From the NCBI GenBank assembly GCA_018647275.1, contig JABGTH010000147.1, positions 1 through 7,798 of the forward strand: a DNA stretch of 7,798 nucleotides. The letters are read 5' to 3'. Below the pieces are notes generated by a model. That model did no database searches, was not told where the DNA came from, and worked only from the letters and a program-made list of their open reading frames with translations. The stretch comes from Paracoccaceae bacterium. Lineage in GTDB: Bacteria > Pseudomonadota > Alphaproteobacteria > Rhodobacterales > Rhodobacteraceae. A program made the position numbers and the translations under genes. Each line of letters starts with the position of its first letter. Positions within the stretch are counted from its first letter, which is position 1. Of this stretch, positions 1 through 6,435 are shown piece after piece.

Positions 1-135
1 AATTTGGTCATACGCTTGGAAGTCACCAAAATATTTAGTGATCGCAGCAGTCAATGTAGTCTTGCCGTGGTCAACGTGGCCAATTGTGCCGATGTTAACG
101 TGCGGTTTATTACGTTCGAACTTTTCCTTAGCCAT
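1..135 (-). CDS. tuf: Translation elongation factor Tu (N-terminal 45 codons, cut by window edge)
   Basis: EF-Tu is the cytosolic GTPase that carries aminoacyl-tRNA to the ribosomal A site. The minus-strand reading starts MAKEKFERNKPHVNIGTIGH and continues with VDHGKTTLTAAITKYFGD. The GHVDHGKT stretch at about residues 19-26 is the G1 P-loop that binds the GTP phosphates and is diagnostic for EF-Tu. The start ATG at 135-133 is preceded by a modest purine run (AAAGGG) about 9 bases upstream. About 350 residues lie outside the window, so GTPase motifs G2-G5 and domains II and III cannot be seen. Alphaproteobacteria often carry two near-identical tuf copies, and this fragment cannot show which copy it is. 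The gene upstream on the same strand is a lipoprotein with no evident link to translation. Confidence 0.97.
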   Translation of the reverse strand, partial: MAKEKFERNKPHVNIGTIGHVDHGKTTLTAAITKYFGDFQAYDQI

Positions 136-155
136 GTTGGCACCCTTTGGTTGAG

Positions 156-171
156 GGGTCGTTGTTGACCC
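156..171 (-). promoter_or_regulatory. Stem-loop in the tuf leader
   Basis: A perfect 5-bp inverted repeat, GGGTC and GACCC with a 6-base loop, lies 20 bases upstream of the tuf start codon, so it would form in the 5' untranslated RNA. Further upstream on the minus strand is a weak promoter-like pair, TTGATT (216-211) and TAACTG (193-188), with 17-base spacing. A role in tuf expression is inference, because a stem this short can arise by chance. Confidence 0.3.
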
Positions 172-243
172 GTGTACTTTGACGCGCCAGTTATTGCCAT
201 TTCACATATAAATCAAGCACCAGTTATAAGAACTGCGACGTAT

Positions 244-274
244 CGCCCAAAGGCGTTGCAACTTAGGTTGCCTT
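244..274 (-). terminator. Stem-loop pair after the lipoprotein gene, possible weak terminator
   Basis: Two small stems lie just beyond the lipoprotein stop codon and before tuf: GCAAC/GTTGC with loop TTAG (258-271) and CGCC/GGCG with loop CAAA (244-255). An alternative longer pairing joins AAGGC at 250-254 with GCCTT at 270-274. Neither stem is followed by a U-tract in the direction of transcription, so this is not a canonical intrinsic terminator. It could be a weak terminator, an attenuating structure or chance. Confidence 0.25.
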
Positions 275-281
275 ATTCCTC

Positions 282-824
282 TTATTCTCCAGTAAACCAG
301 CCTTTTTCAGCTTTCTGTTTGGTCAGATACCGTTCAATTGATTTCGCTACGTTTTGACTGAGGTTCTTCAATTGTTCTTCAGCCGACTTGGTATATCCTG
401 AGCCAAGAAGCGGGCCTTGATCTAGCGATTCAAGCACTGTGATTTTATGAGCCTTCGTATTCATTTTCGCATTTGCCGCGTTGTCCCAAACAGAAATGTT
501 CACAAACATCATTGATTTCGGAGCCAGCAACAGAGGGATGCCCGGCGCGGCCAAAACGTAGCCCTCAACGCTCACACCAAAGTGGTACAGCTTTTTACCC
601 TCATAGCGATCAAACCGTTCGGCAATCGCTGTTTGTAAAGCGGTGGTCAGCTCCTCTTCAGTGGCATTTCGGCTCAGCGGTCCTTTGACAACCTTAGGTG
701 CTACGACAATGTTGTGGCCTAATCTGAAATCGCCCAGTGGCGCAGGTGCGTCTTGCAAATCAGCAGCACCGCTACAGGCTGCAACGCTCACCATCAGTAA
801 ACCGACAAAAATATTACGCAACAT
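282..824 (-). CDS. Putative lipoprotein of unknown function (180 aa)
   Basis: The start at 824 is chosen because a strong Shine-Dalgarno sequence (GGGGAGG, 837-831) lies 6 bases upstream and because it puts a signal peptide at the N-terminus. The reading frame extends to 872, but that would bury the signal behind 16 polar residues. The protein starts MLRNIFVGLLMVSVAAC: a short charged n-region, a hydrophobic core, and the lipobox V-A-A-C with lipidated Cys17. The mature part is about 164 residues, mixed alpha/beta, with one apolar stretch (VLAAPGIPLLLAPKSMMFVN) and a lysine-rich amphipathic C-terminal tail ending KAEKGWFTGE. I do not recognise a characterised family. It resembles conserved hypothetical lipoproteins of Rhodobacteraceae. 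An envelope location is supported by the signal; the function is unknown. It is divergent from the P450 gene, with 122 bases between the start codons. Confidence 0.85.
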   Translation of the reverse strand: MLRNIFVGLLMVSVAACSGAADLQDAPAPLGDFRLGHNIVVAPKVVKGPLSRNATEEELTTALQTAIAERFDRYEGKKLYHFGVSVEGYVLAAPGIPLLLAPKSMMFVNISVWDNAANAKMNTKAHKITVLESLDQGPLLGSGYTKSAEEQLKNLSQNVAKSIERYLTKQKAEKGWFTGE

Positions 825-946
825 GCTGATCCTCCCCAACGGTTTCACACTGCGATACATCAGCACGCCCATGCACGCAATTGGTCACAAAGATTGCCAT
901 CACCGCTGCGGCACTTAAAGTAATTACATATGCCTGGAGTATTATT

Positions 947-2311
947 ATGCCAAACACCACCCGCCCCGCTGCAAATCCTGTATCTGTGCCATTAGTCAAT
1001 GAACCATGGGGGGTCTTCAAAAGCCTAAGGGTTGCACGTAAAAACCTGCTGCGTATCTTACCCCAAATCGCCACCAAACAGGCGATGGTCTCAGGCAAAA
1101 CAGGCAAGCGTTGGCACATGGTTATGGACCCTGAGGCAATACGCGAAATCTTGCTGGATCGCGTGAATGACTACCCAAAATCTGACGTAACCAAAAACCT
1201 GCTGAAACCCGCCATTGGGGAATCACTATTCGTGGCAGAAGGAGCACATTGGCGCTGGCAACGCCGCGCTGCCGCCCCCGTATTTACCCACCGCAACATG
1301 ATGAACCTTGCGCCGATCATGACCTCTGCCGCGCAACGGGCCGCTGAGCGCATCACTGACGCAGGTCCACGCGGTATCGATATGCTAGCCGAAATGGTTA
1401 CCACCACATTTGACGTTATCGCGGATGTGACATTTTCGGGCGACGATACGTTTGATCGTGATGGTGTGCACAACGCGATTGATGACTACATCGCTGAAGC
1501 TGGAAAAGTTTCACTGTTCGATATCCTAGGAGCACCTGATTGGGTGCCGCGCCCCGGGCGGATGCGGTCTGGCAAAGCCATGAAGGAGATGAAGGCGATG
1601 GCGGATAAGGCTATCGTTGATCGCGCCGCACGTGGGCATGAGGGCGTGCCGGATCTGTTGGATTTGCTGCTGGCCGGCGTTGACCCAGAAACCAAGCGCA
1701 AAATGAACACAGCCGAACTGCGTGACAACTTGCTTACCTTTATCGTCGCGGGACACGAAACAACGGCCCTCACATTGGCATGGTCAATGTATCTGATGGC
1801 CTTTGACCAAGACGCCCAAACACGTGCGCGCCAAGAGGCCCAAGATGTATTGCAAGGGCGCGCCGCCACAGGTGACGACGTTGCCAACCTGCCCTTCATC
1901 CGCCAGATCATCGACGAGGCCCTGCGCCTTTATCCACCTGCAGGGATCATTTCACGCACGGCGCAAAAAGACGACACCCTATGCGATCGTGAAATTTTAA
2001 CAGGCGATACCGTTATGGTGCCAATCTATGTGCTGCATCGTAACGAACTGTTGTGGGACGACCCTGACAGCTTCCGTCCTGAACGTTTTGAAGATCGCAA
2101 AGCCGTGCCGCGCTATGCCTACCTGCCTTTCGGGGACGGACCACGCATTTGCATCGGCGCATCCTTCGCATTGCAAGAGGCCGTAATCATTATGGCGACA
2201 CTGCTCTCCAAATTCAAATTCACACCCATCAAAGGACGCGCTCCAGAACCGGTTATGATTTTGACACTGCGGCCAGAAGGCGGAGTATGGTTAACGGCGG
2301 AACCTGCTTAG
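947..2311 (+). CDS. Cytochrome P450 monooxygenase (454 aa)
   Basis: A soluble bacterial cytochrome P450: a heme-thiolate enzyme that uses O2 and two electrons to hydroxylate or epoxidise an organic substrate. All signature elements are present: C-helix WxxxR (W102-R106) contacting heme propionate, I-helix AGHETT (268-273) for oxygen activation, K-helix ExxR (E324-R327), PERF (378-381), and the heme-binding loop FGDGPRICIG (395-404) with ligand Cys402. Length is normal for the family. The start at 947 has GGAG 7 bases upstream; a TTG at 881 in frame would add 22 hydrophobic residues but has no ribosome site. The AGHETT and GPRICIG forms resemble the CYP4/CYP102-like clan (fatty acid, alkane or terpenoid substrates) more than camphor-type enzymes. 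No ferredoxin or reductase gene is adjacent and no reductase domain is fused, so redox partners must come from elsewhere. The substrate cannot be deduced. Confidence 0.95.
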   Translation: MPNTTRPAANPVSVPLVNEPWGVFKSLRVARKNLLRILPQIATKQAMVSGKTGKRWHMVMDPEAIREILLDRVNDYPKSDVTKNLLKPAIGESLFVAEGAHWRWQRRAAAPVFTHRNMMNLAPIMTSAAQRAAERITDAGPRGIDMLAEMVTTTFDVIADVTFSGDDTFDRDGVHNAIDDYIAEAGKVSLFDILGAPDWVPRPGRMRSGKAMKEMKAMADKAIVDRAARGHEGVPDLLDLLLAGVDPETKRKMNTAELRDNLLTFIVAGHETTALTLAWSMYLMAFDQDAQTRARQEAQDVLQGRAATGDDVANLPFIRQIIDEALRLYPPAGIISRTAQKDDTLCDREILTGDTVMVPIYVLHRNELLWDDPDSFRPERFEDRKAVPRYAYLPFGDGPRICIGASFALQEAVIIMATLLSKFKFTPIKGRAPEPVMILTLRPEGGVWLTAEPA

Positions 2312-2315
2312 GGAT

Positions 2316-2334
2316 AGGGGTTGAACGCGCCCCT
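2316..2334 (+). terminator. Possible weak terminator stem after the P450 gene
   Basis: AGGGG (2316-2320) and CCCCT (2330-2334) form a 5-bp GC-rich stem with a 9-base loop, starting 5 bases after the P450 stop codon. No T-run follows directly; a T7 run occurs only at 2372-2378, too far for a standard intrinsic terminator. It is the best candidate in this gap but weakly supported. Confidence 0.25.
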
Positions 2335-2401
2335 CGCAAATGGAACCACACAAACACCTCTCCGTCGCCTCTTTTTTTGCGCAGTTCCACGTCACATGCT
2401 G

Positions 2402-2420
2402 GTTATGGGACATCCATAAC
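2402..2420. repeat. Perfect 7-bp inverted repeat GTTATGG/CCATAAC
   Basis: GTTATGG (2402-2408) and CCATAAC (2414-2420) are separated by 5 bases and end 22 bases upstream of the ATG of the Hint-type pseudogene. The symmetry could be an operator half-site pair or an RNA hairpin in that gene's leader. No T-run follows, so it is not a terminator. Function is unknown. Confidence 0.45.
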
Positions 2421-2442
2421 AAGTGGTTGAGTTGGATTTCAA

Positions 2443-3140
2443 ATGGCAAACAAAACTGTCCTCACCTATAATTTTTCATTGGGTAATAATACACATCCAC
2501 ACTCTGGCAGCTTTACGATTGGTGAGGCTGGAAATATTTTTATAGACGACCCCGATGGCGTTGATGACAGTAATTTCGGTAACCTGATACATACAGGTGG
2601 CGCAGATGCTCCGGATCAAGATGTCCCAGCCTCCACCGCAACCGGCATGAACGTAACCGACACTGTCGATTTGCGTTACAAATATGCCATCACGGGGTCC
2701 AATGGATCCAGCGGGACAATCTATTTCATCGCCACCAATGGTGCCACGAAATATAGACCTCTCTTTGTATCCGACTTCCCTCTTAGCTCTGGCGTTACTT
2801 ATACATTCGGCGCTTTTAATACAGACGGTGCGACAGCGTATTCTTTATTGGTACATGGATCGAAACGGTAAAAGGGGTGCGTCTCATTGACGACCTGCGT
2901 GAAGGCGATCTTATCCAGACGCGCGACGATCACATGCAGCCACTGCGTTGGATTGGCCGTTGCACTGTGGCGGCGACGGGTATCAACACGCCCATCCAAA
3001 TTGCCGATGGTGTCCTCGGAAACAAGGGCGAGCTTGTGGTTTCTCCTAATCATCGCATGCACATCGTCGCGGCCCCTGCGGATTTGCGCCTTGGAGACAA
3101 CGACGTTTTGGTTGCAGCCAAACATCTGGTCGGCGATCAA
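2443..3140 (+). pseudogene. Frameshifted and 3'-truncated Hint_2 (hedgehog/intein-like) domain protein
   Basis: The first part, 2443-2871, encodes 142 residues starting MANKTVLTYNFSLG. It is rich in Gly, Asp, Thr and Asn, like the N-terminal parts of secreted roseobacter Hint_2 proteins. The Hint domain itself is in another frame (codons starting at multiples of 3). It reads FFIGTWIETVKG from 2841, then RLIDDLREGDLIQT, PLRWIGRCTV, VVSPNHRMHI and DVLVAAKHLVGD, ending near 3140. These match Hint block A (CFxxGT...DLxxGD), the RWIG motif, block B (here SPNHR) and the VLVAAKHL motif. The frames join if one base is missing at 2839-2840, exactly where the catalytic Cys codon of CFxxGT belongs. The usual segment of several dozen residues after KHLVGD is not recognisable in any frame. 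Intact relatives are thought to self-cleave by Hint chemistry. The Shine-Dalgarno is poor. A sequencing error could explain the frame break but not the missing end. Confidence 0.8.
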
Positions 3141-3283
3141 GGTGAGAAAGCTGGTTTTCATCACCAGCCAGAAAAGTGTTTTTTATCGCCGAGATATCGG
3201 CCGATCAATTATTCGCTCATCATACGTCCCACTTGCACGCGTCTAATACACGCGCGTCATTTAAAGATGAGAGTACGTTGCCG
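3141..3283. other. Gap between the Hint pseudogene remnant and parC, no recognised gene
   Basis: This gap lies between two convergent genes. It probably contains decayed 3' sequence of the Hint gene, but no frame gives a recognisable Hint C-terminus. A 5-bp stem (GCCGA/TCGGC, 3188-3201) and an ACGCG/CGCGT pair (3237-3257) are present. Neither is followed by a T-run on the appropriate strand, so no terminator for either gene can be named. Confidence 0.4.
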
Positions 3284-5593
3284 TCAGTTGAATCGATTGT
3301 CCCGCGGAAATCCGCGTGGTGCCATGCGACCAGCGCTTGCACGTTTTCCTTGCCACTCAGTCAGCTCAGTTTCCGTGCGCGTACGGCCCGCAGGATCCAG
3401 CCAAATTAGACCAGCCTCAAGCGTAAAGGTCGTGGCATCAGACAAGCCACCATCTTTATATTTTTGCAAACGGACGCCTTTACCACGGCCCATTTCTGGC
3501 AATTCATCCAGTGGGAACACAAGTACTTTACGGTTCTCACCAACAACAGCGACACTATCACCATAGGTAGGTTTACAAATCAGCGCCTTAGTATCACCAC
3601 GCACGTTCAGAACCTGCTTACCGCTGCGCGTTTGGGCAACAACATCATCTTCTGCTACAATAAATCCATCACCAGCCGTTGAGGCAACCAACAGTTTGCG
3701 GCCCGGTTTGTGTATCATGATATCAAGAACTTCAGCTTCATTCGGCAGATCAACCATCAAACGCAATGGCTCACCCATTCCGCGCCCACCGGGCAAGGTT
3801 GAGGCGCTCAGCGTATAGAAGCGACCATTCGCACCGAAGACCAACAAGCGGTCAGTGGTTTCGGCGTGAAAGATAAACCGTGGGCCGTCGCCATCTTTAA
3901 ATTTCAATTCGCGGTTCAAGTCGATGTGACCCGTCATGGCGCGGATCCAACCCATTTGACTGCACACGACAGTAATAGGCTCGCGATCAATCATCGCTTC
4001 AAGCGGCACATCGGCCACTTCGCCAGCTTCAGCAAATGTCGTCAAGCGTTGGCCACGTGCCACGCCGTCAATGATCCATTCTTTGCCAAACTGCTTTTTC
4101 GTTTCTTTCAACTGATCAGAAATTTTGGTCCACTGGATGTCTTCGCTGTCTAGCAAATCCTCAAGCCCAGCGCGTTCTTCCATCAAGGCAGCTTGTTCAC
4201 GGAGCAGCTCGATTTCTTCCAAACGGCGCAAGCTGCGCAGGCGCATATTGAGAATGGCATCAGCCTGTACTTCAGACAATTCACCACCACTTGGCGCAGG
4301 CGAAATATAGTCTTTTTCTTCCATCGCACGCTTGTGCTCTTTAGACCAATCTTCGCGCATCAAAGCTGCTTTGGGGTCTTCGTCATAACGGATGATATCA
4401 ATGACACGATCCAGATTCAGAAACGCAACGATAAAGCCTTCTAACACTTCAAGACGGTGATCGATTTTTTCCATCCGATGGGTGGAACGACGGATCAAAA
4501 CCTCGCGGCGGTGATCAAGGAACGCACGCAGCACTTCCTTCATCGAACAGACCTTTGGCGTCAGGCCATCGATCAAGACGTTCATGTTCAGTGAGAACCG
4601 CAATTCAAGGTCAGAACTGCGGTACATCATGCCCATCAACACTTCAGGGTCGACGTTCTTCGAACGTGGTTCAAGTACAAGGCGGATATCGTCGGCAGAT
4701 TCGTCACGCACATCCGCTAGAATTGGAATCTTTTTCAGCTGGATTAGTTCCGCGATCTTTTCGATCAGTTTTGATTTTTGAACCTGATACGGAATCTCTG
4801 TAATAACAATTTGCCACTGACCTCGCCCAAGATCTTCGATCTCGTAACGACACCGCAGACGGAAGCCACCCTTACCTGTACGGTATGCTGTCGCGATACT
4901 TTCCGGGCTTTCAACAATAATGCCACCGGTTGGAAAATCAGGCCCCGGCACATAATTCAACAGCGTATCGTCGCGCACATCAGGCACTTTAATCATGTGC
5001 AAACATGCGTCGCAAAGTTCGGAAATATTGTGGGGGGGAATGTTTGTTGCCATCCCAACAGCGATACCACTGGATCCATTGGCCAATAGGTTCGGGAACT
5101 GCGCCGGCAACACGACAGGCTCAGTCAGTGTACCGTCATAGTTTTCACGAAAATCAACTGCGTTTTCGTTCAAGCCTTCCAGCATTGCCTCAGCAACAGC
5201 CGTCATGCGCGCCTCAGTGTAACGAGCAGCCGCCGGGTTATCCCCGTCAATGTTACCAAAGTTGCCTTGGCCGTCTACCAGTGGAAAGCGCACGTTGAAA
5301 TCTTGGGCCAAGCGGGCCATCGCATCATAAATCGCGGCATCGCCATGTGGGTGATAGTTGCCCATCACGTCGCCGGAAATCTTGGCCGATTTGCGGAAAC
5401 CACCATTTGAGGCCAATTTAAGTTCACGCATTGCATAAAGAATACGGCGATGAACCGGTTTCAAACCGTCGCGCGCATCAGGCAAAGCGCGGTGCATGAT
5501 TGTGGATAAAGCGTAGGTTAGATACCTGTCACCCAGCGCACGGCGCAGAGGTTCGCTTATGTTTATGTAGGGTGTGTCATCAATATCAGCCAT
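3284..5593 (-). CDS. parC: DNA topoisomerase IV subunit A (769 aa)
   Basis: ParC is the DNA-cleaving subunit of topoisomerase IV, which with ParE decatenates daughter chromosomes. The sequence follows ParC throughout: LKPVHRRILYAM (44-55), the winged-helix segment GDVMGNYHPHGDAAIYDAM (74-92), VDGQGNFGNIDGD, the catalytic tyrosine in RYTEARM (Tyr125), NGSSGIAVGMATNIPPHN, a coiled-coil arm near residues 445-500, and a C-terminal beta-pinwheel from about 538 to the end. It is ParC rather than GyrA because the GyrA box QRRGGKG is absent and the C-terminus is short. Positions matching E. coli ParC Ser80 and Glu84 are Ala86 and Asp90. A segment at 414-438 is absent from E. coli ParC but usual in Rhodobacteraceae. 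The chosen start gives MADIDDTPYINISEPLRRAL; an in-frame ATG at 5614 would add 7 residues (MHGYTAC). Neither start has a strong Shine-Dalgarno, so the start is uncertain. Confidence 0.97.
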   Translation of the reverse strand: MADIDDTPYINISEPLRRALGDRYLTYALSTIMHRALPDARDGLKPVHRRILYAMRELKLASNGGFRKSAKISGDVMGNYHPHGDAAIYDAMARLAQDFNVRFPLVDGQGNFGNIDGDNPAAARYTEARMTAVAEAMLEGLNENAVDFRENYDGTLTEPVVLPAQFPNLLANGSSGIAVGMATNIPPHNISELCDACLHMIKVPDVRDDTLLNYVPGPDFPTGGIIVESPESIATAYRTGKGGFRLRCRYEIEDLGRGQWQIVITEIPYQVQKSKLIEKIAELIQLKKIPILADVRDESADDIRLVLEPRSKNVDPEVLMGMMYRSSDLELRFSLNMNVLIDGLTPKVCSMKEVLRAFLDHRREVLIRRSTHRMEKIDHRLEVLEGFIVAFLNLDRVIDIIRYDEDPKAALMREDWSKEHKRAMEEKDYISPAPSGGELSEVQADAILNMRLRSLRRLEEIELLREQAALMEERAGLEDLLDSEDIQWTKISDQLKETKKQFGKEWIIDGVARGQRLTTFAEAGEVADVPLEAMIDREPITVVCSQMGWIRAMTGHIDLNRELKFKDGDGPRFIFHAETTDRLLVFGANGRFYTLSASTLPGGRGMGEPLRLMVDLPNEAEVLDIMIHKPGRKLLVASTAGDGFIVAEDDVVAQTRSGKQVLNVRGDTKALICKPTYGDSVAVVGENRKVLVFPLDELPEMGRGKGVRLQKYKDGGLSDATTFTLEAGLIWLDPAGRTRTETELTEWQGKRASAGRMAPRGFPRDNRFN

Positions 5594-5696
5594 ACATGCT
5601 GTGTACCCGTGCATTTTGCAGGGAACAAGCCGCCAATCTTGTGCAGAGGATTCTTCTTTCGAAAACTCGTTGCATCAATGACACGTGATGCGCGAA

Positions 5697-5725
5697 TGCA
5701 TAAATTTTTCCCCCTAACGGGTCAA
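5697..5725 (-). promoter_or_regulatory. Candidate sigma-70 promoter for parC
   Basis: On the minus strand, TTGACC (5725-5720) and TATGCA (5702-5697) are separated by 17 bases, matching the -35 spacing well and the -10 consensus only partly. Transcription would start near 5690, giving a leader of roughly 75-100 bases before parC. It lies in the 185-205 base divergent region between parC and the SH3 gene. The call is from pattern only. Confidence 0.4.
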
Positions 5726-5767
5726 CCGACTTCGGCTATGTGATATTCTAAATATGAATCGTCTCTG

Positions 5768-5789
5768 CCAAGGCGGCACATGCCTTTGG
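5768..5789 (+). promoter_or_regulatory. Stem-loop overlapping the ribosome binding site of the SH3 gene
   Basis: CCAAGGC (5768-5774) can pair with GCCTTTGG (5782-5789) with one bulged T and a 7-base loop. Its 3' arm takes in the first two bases of the GGGGGG Shine-Dalgarno run (5788-5793), which lies 6 bases upstream of the ATG at 5800. The structure could lower translation initiation; this is inference. Confidence 0.3.
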
Positions 5790-5799
5790 GGGGCGTTAA

Positions 5800-6422
5800 A
5801 TGGTTAAGTTAGTGACTATTGCATTTCGGTTTTTAGGTTTAGCTTTTTATGAGCGAAGCTGTGGATCAGACTTTGATGGTGAAGCCTTAAGGCTGAGCCG
5901 TGTTAAAGTCGGACCCGTCAAACAAGGCCTTGCTAAGATTGCAGATGCCACAAAAGACATAGGTTCCGATGCAGCTGAATTTAAAGTAAACCGCGCCGCA
6001 GTGAACTTGGTTTCTAAAGAAAAATCCAAGATCTTCGCATCGGTTGTAACACAGGCTCAGCCTGAAAAATTTAGGCCACACCTGCTTCGCTCGTTGTGGA
6101 CATCGTCGACGAACCGCTTGGCGAGTTGGTAATGCTCAGCTTGATCGCCGAACCTGAAACCTTTGAAGTGATCACATCGTCATCCGCTCAAGACGTCCGC
6201 ATCGTATCAGGAGACCGCACCAATGTTCGCGGTGGTCTGAGCACAGATTACGAAGTCGTTGGTCGACTGACCCGCGGCGTGGAAGTCGAAGTATTGGACG
6301 ACAACGGTGACGGATGGATTGAAATGCGCTCGCTCGACGGTGTGACATTCGGCTGGATGGCTGAATTTCTACTTCGCGACAGCCGAATATCACAAAACAG
6401 CGGCATTGTTCGCGCAAATTAG
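5800..6422 (+). pseudogene. SH3-domain envelope protein split by a one-base frameshift
   Basis: The first frame (5800-6132) encodes 110 residues. It starts MVKLVTIAFRFLGLAFYE, a hydrophobic signal or anchor like that of roseobacter SH3-domain proteins, followed by a charged linker. The second frame is open from 6075 to the stop at 6420-6422. It reads ATPASLVVDIVDEPLGELVM and then a bacterial SH3 domain (about 6195-6374; landmarks SGDRTNVRGG, GRLTRGVEVEVLDD, DGWIEM, FGWMAEFLL). Joining QPEKFR to ATPASLVV needs only one extra base near 6074-6077 and gives a 207-residue protein of ordinary layout. Such domains usually bind peptidoglycan or envelope partners. The premature TAA (6130-6132) overlaps an ATG (6132-6134) that could start a 96-residue SH3 fragment without the signal. 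A sequencing error, a recent mutation or coupled re-initiation are all possible. A strong GGGGGG ribosome site precedes the gene, and the SDR follows 13 bases after its stop. Confidence 0.75.
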
Positions 6423-6435
6423 ATGGGCGAAATAG

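Noticed and set aside
136..281. tRNA gene upstream of tuf, as found in some genomes
   Set aside because: No T-loop GTTCRA and acceptor-stem pairing could be found on either strand of this interval.
825..872. Upstream ATG at 872 for the lipoprotein gene
   Set aside because: It would place 16 polar residues before the signal peptide, while the ATG at 824 has a strong Shine-Dalgarno and gives a proper lipoprotein signal.
881..946. TTG-initiated extension of the P450 adding a hydrophobic N-terminus
   Set aside because: No ribosome site precedes the TTG, whereas ATG 947 has GGAG at proper spacing and gives a normal-length soluble P450.
1486..1911. Long minus-strand frame inside the P450 gene
   Set aside because: The plus-strand frame carries every P450 motif; the antisense frame has no ribosome site or recognisable domain.
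2839..2869. Programmed frameshift in the Hint gene rather than mutation
   Set aside because: No canonical slippery heptamer occurs in the zero frame before the stop, and the product would still lack the catalytic Cys and the C-terminal end.
3188..3201. GCCGA/TCGGC stem near a T6 run as a terminator between the Hint remnant and parC
   Set aside because: The T-run precedes the stem on the plus strand and becomes an A-run after it on the minus strand, so it fits neither direction.
3303..3316. CGCGGA/TCCGCG palindrome as a parC terminator
   Set aside because: It lies inside the last codons of parC (RGFPR region), has only a 2-base loop and is not followed by a T-run.
3860..5690. Plus-strand open frames antisense to parC, up to about 100 codons
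   Set aside because: They lie opposite a fully conserved parC, have compositions typical of antisense reading, lack ribosome sites and show no recognisable domain.
6061..6076. Programmed -1 frameshift at GAAAAATTTAGG in the SH3 gene
   Set aside because: The -1 frame hits TAG at 6072-6074, and the pattern does not satisfy X XXY YYZ in the zero frame.
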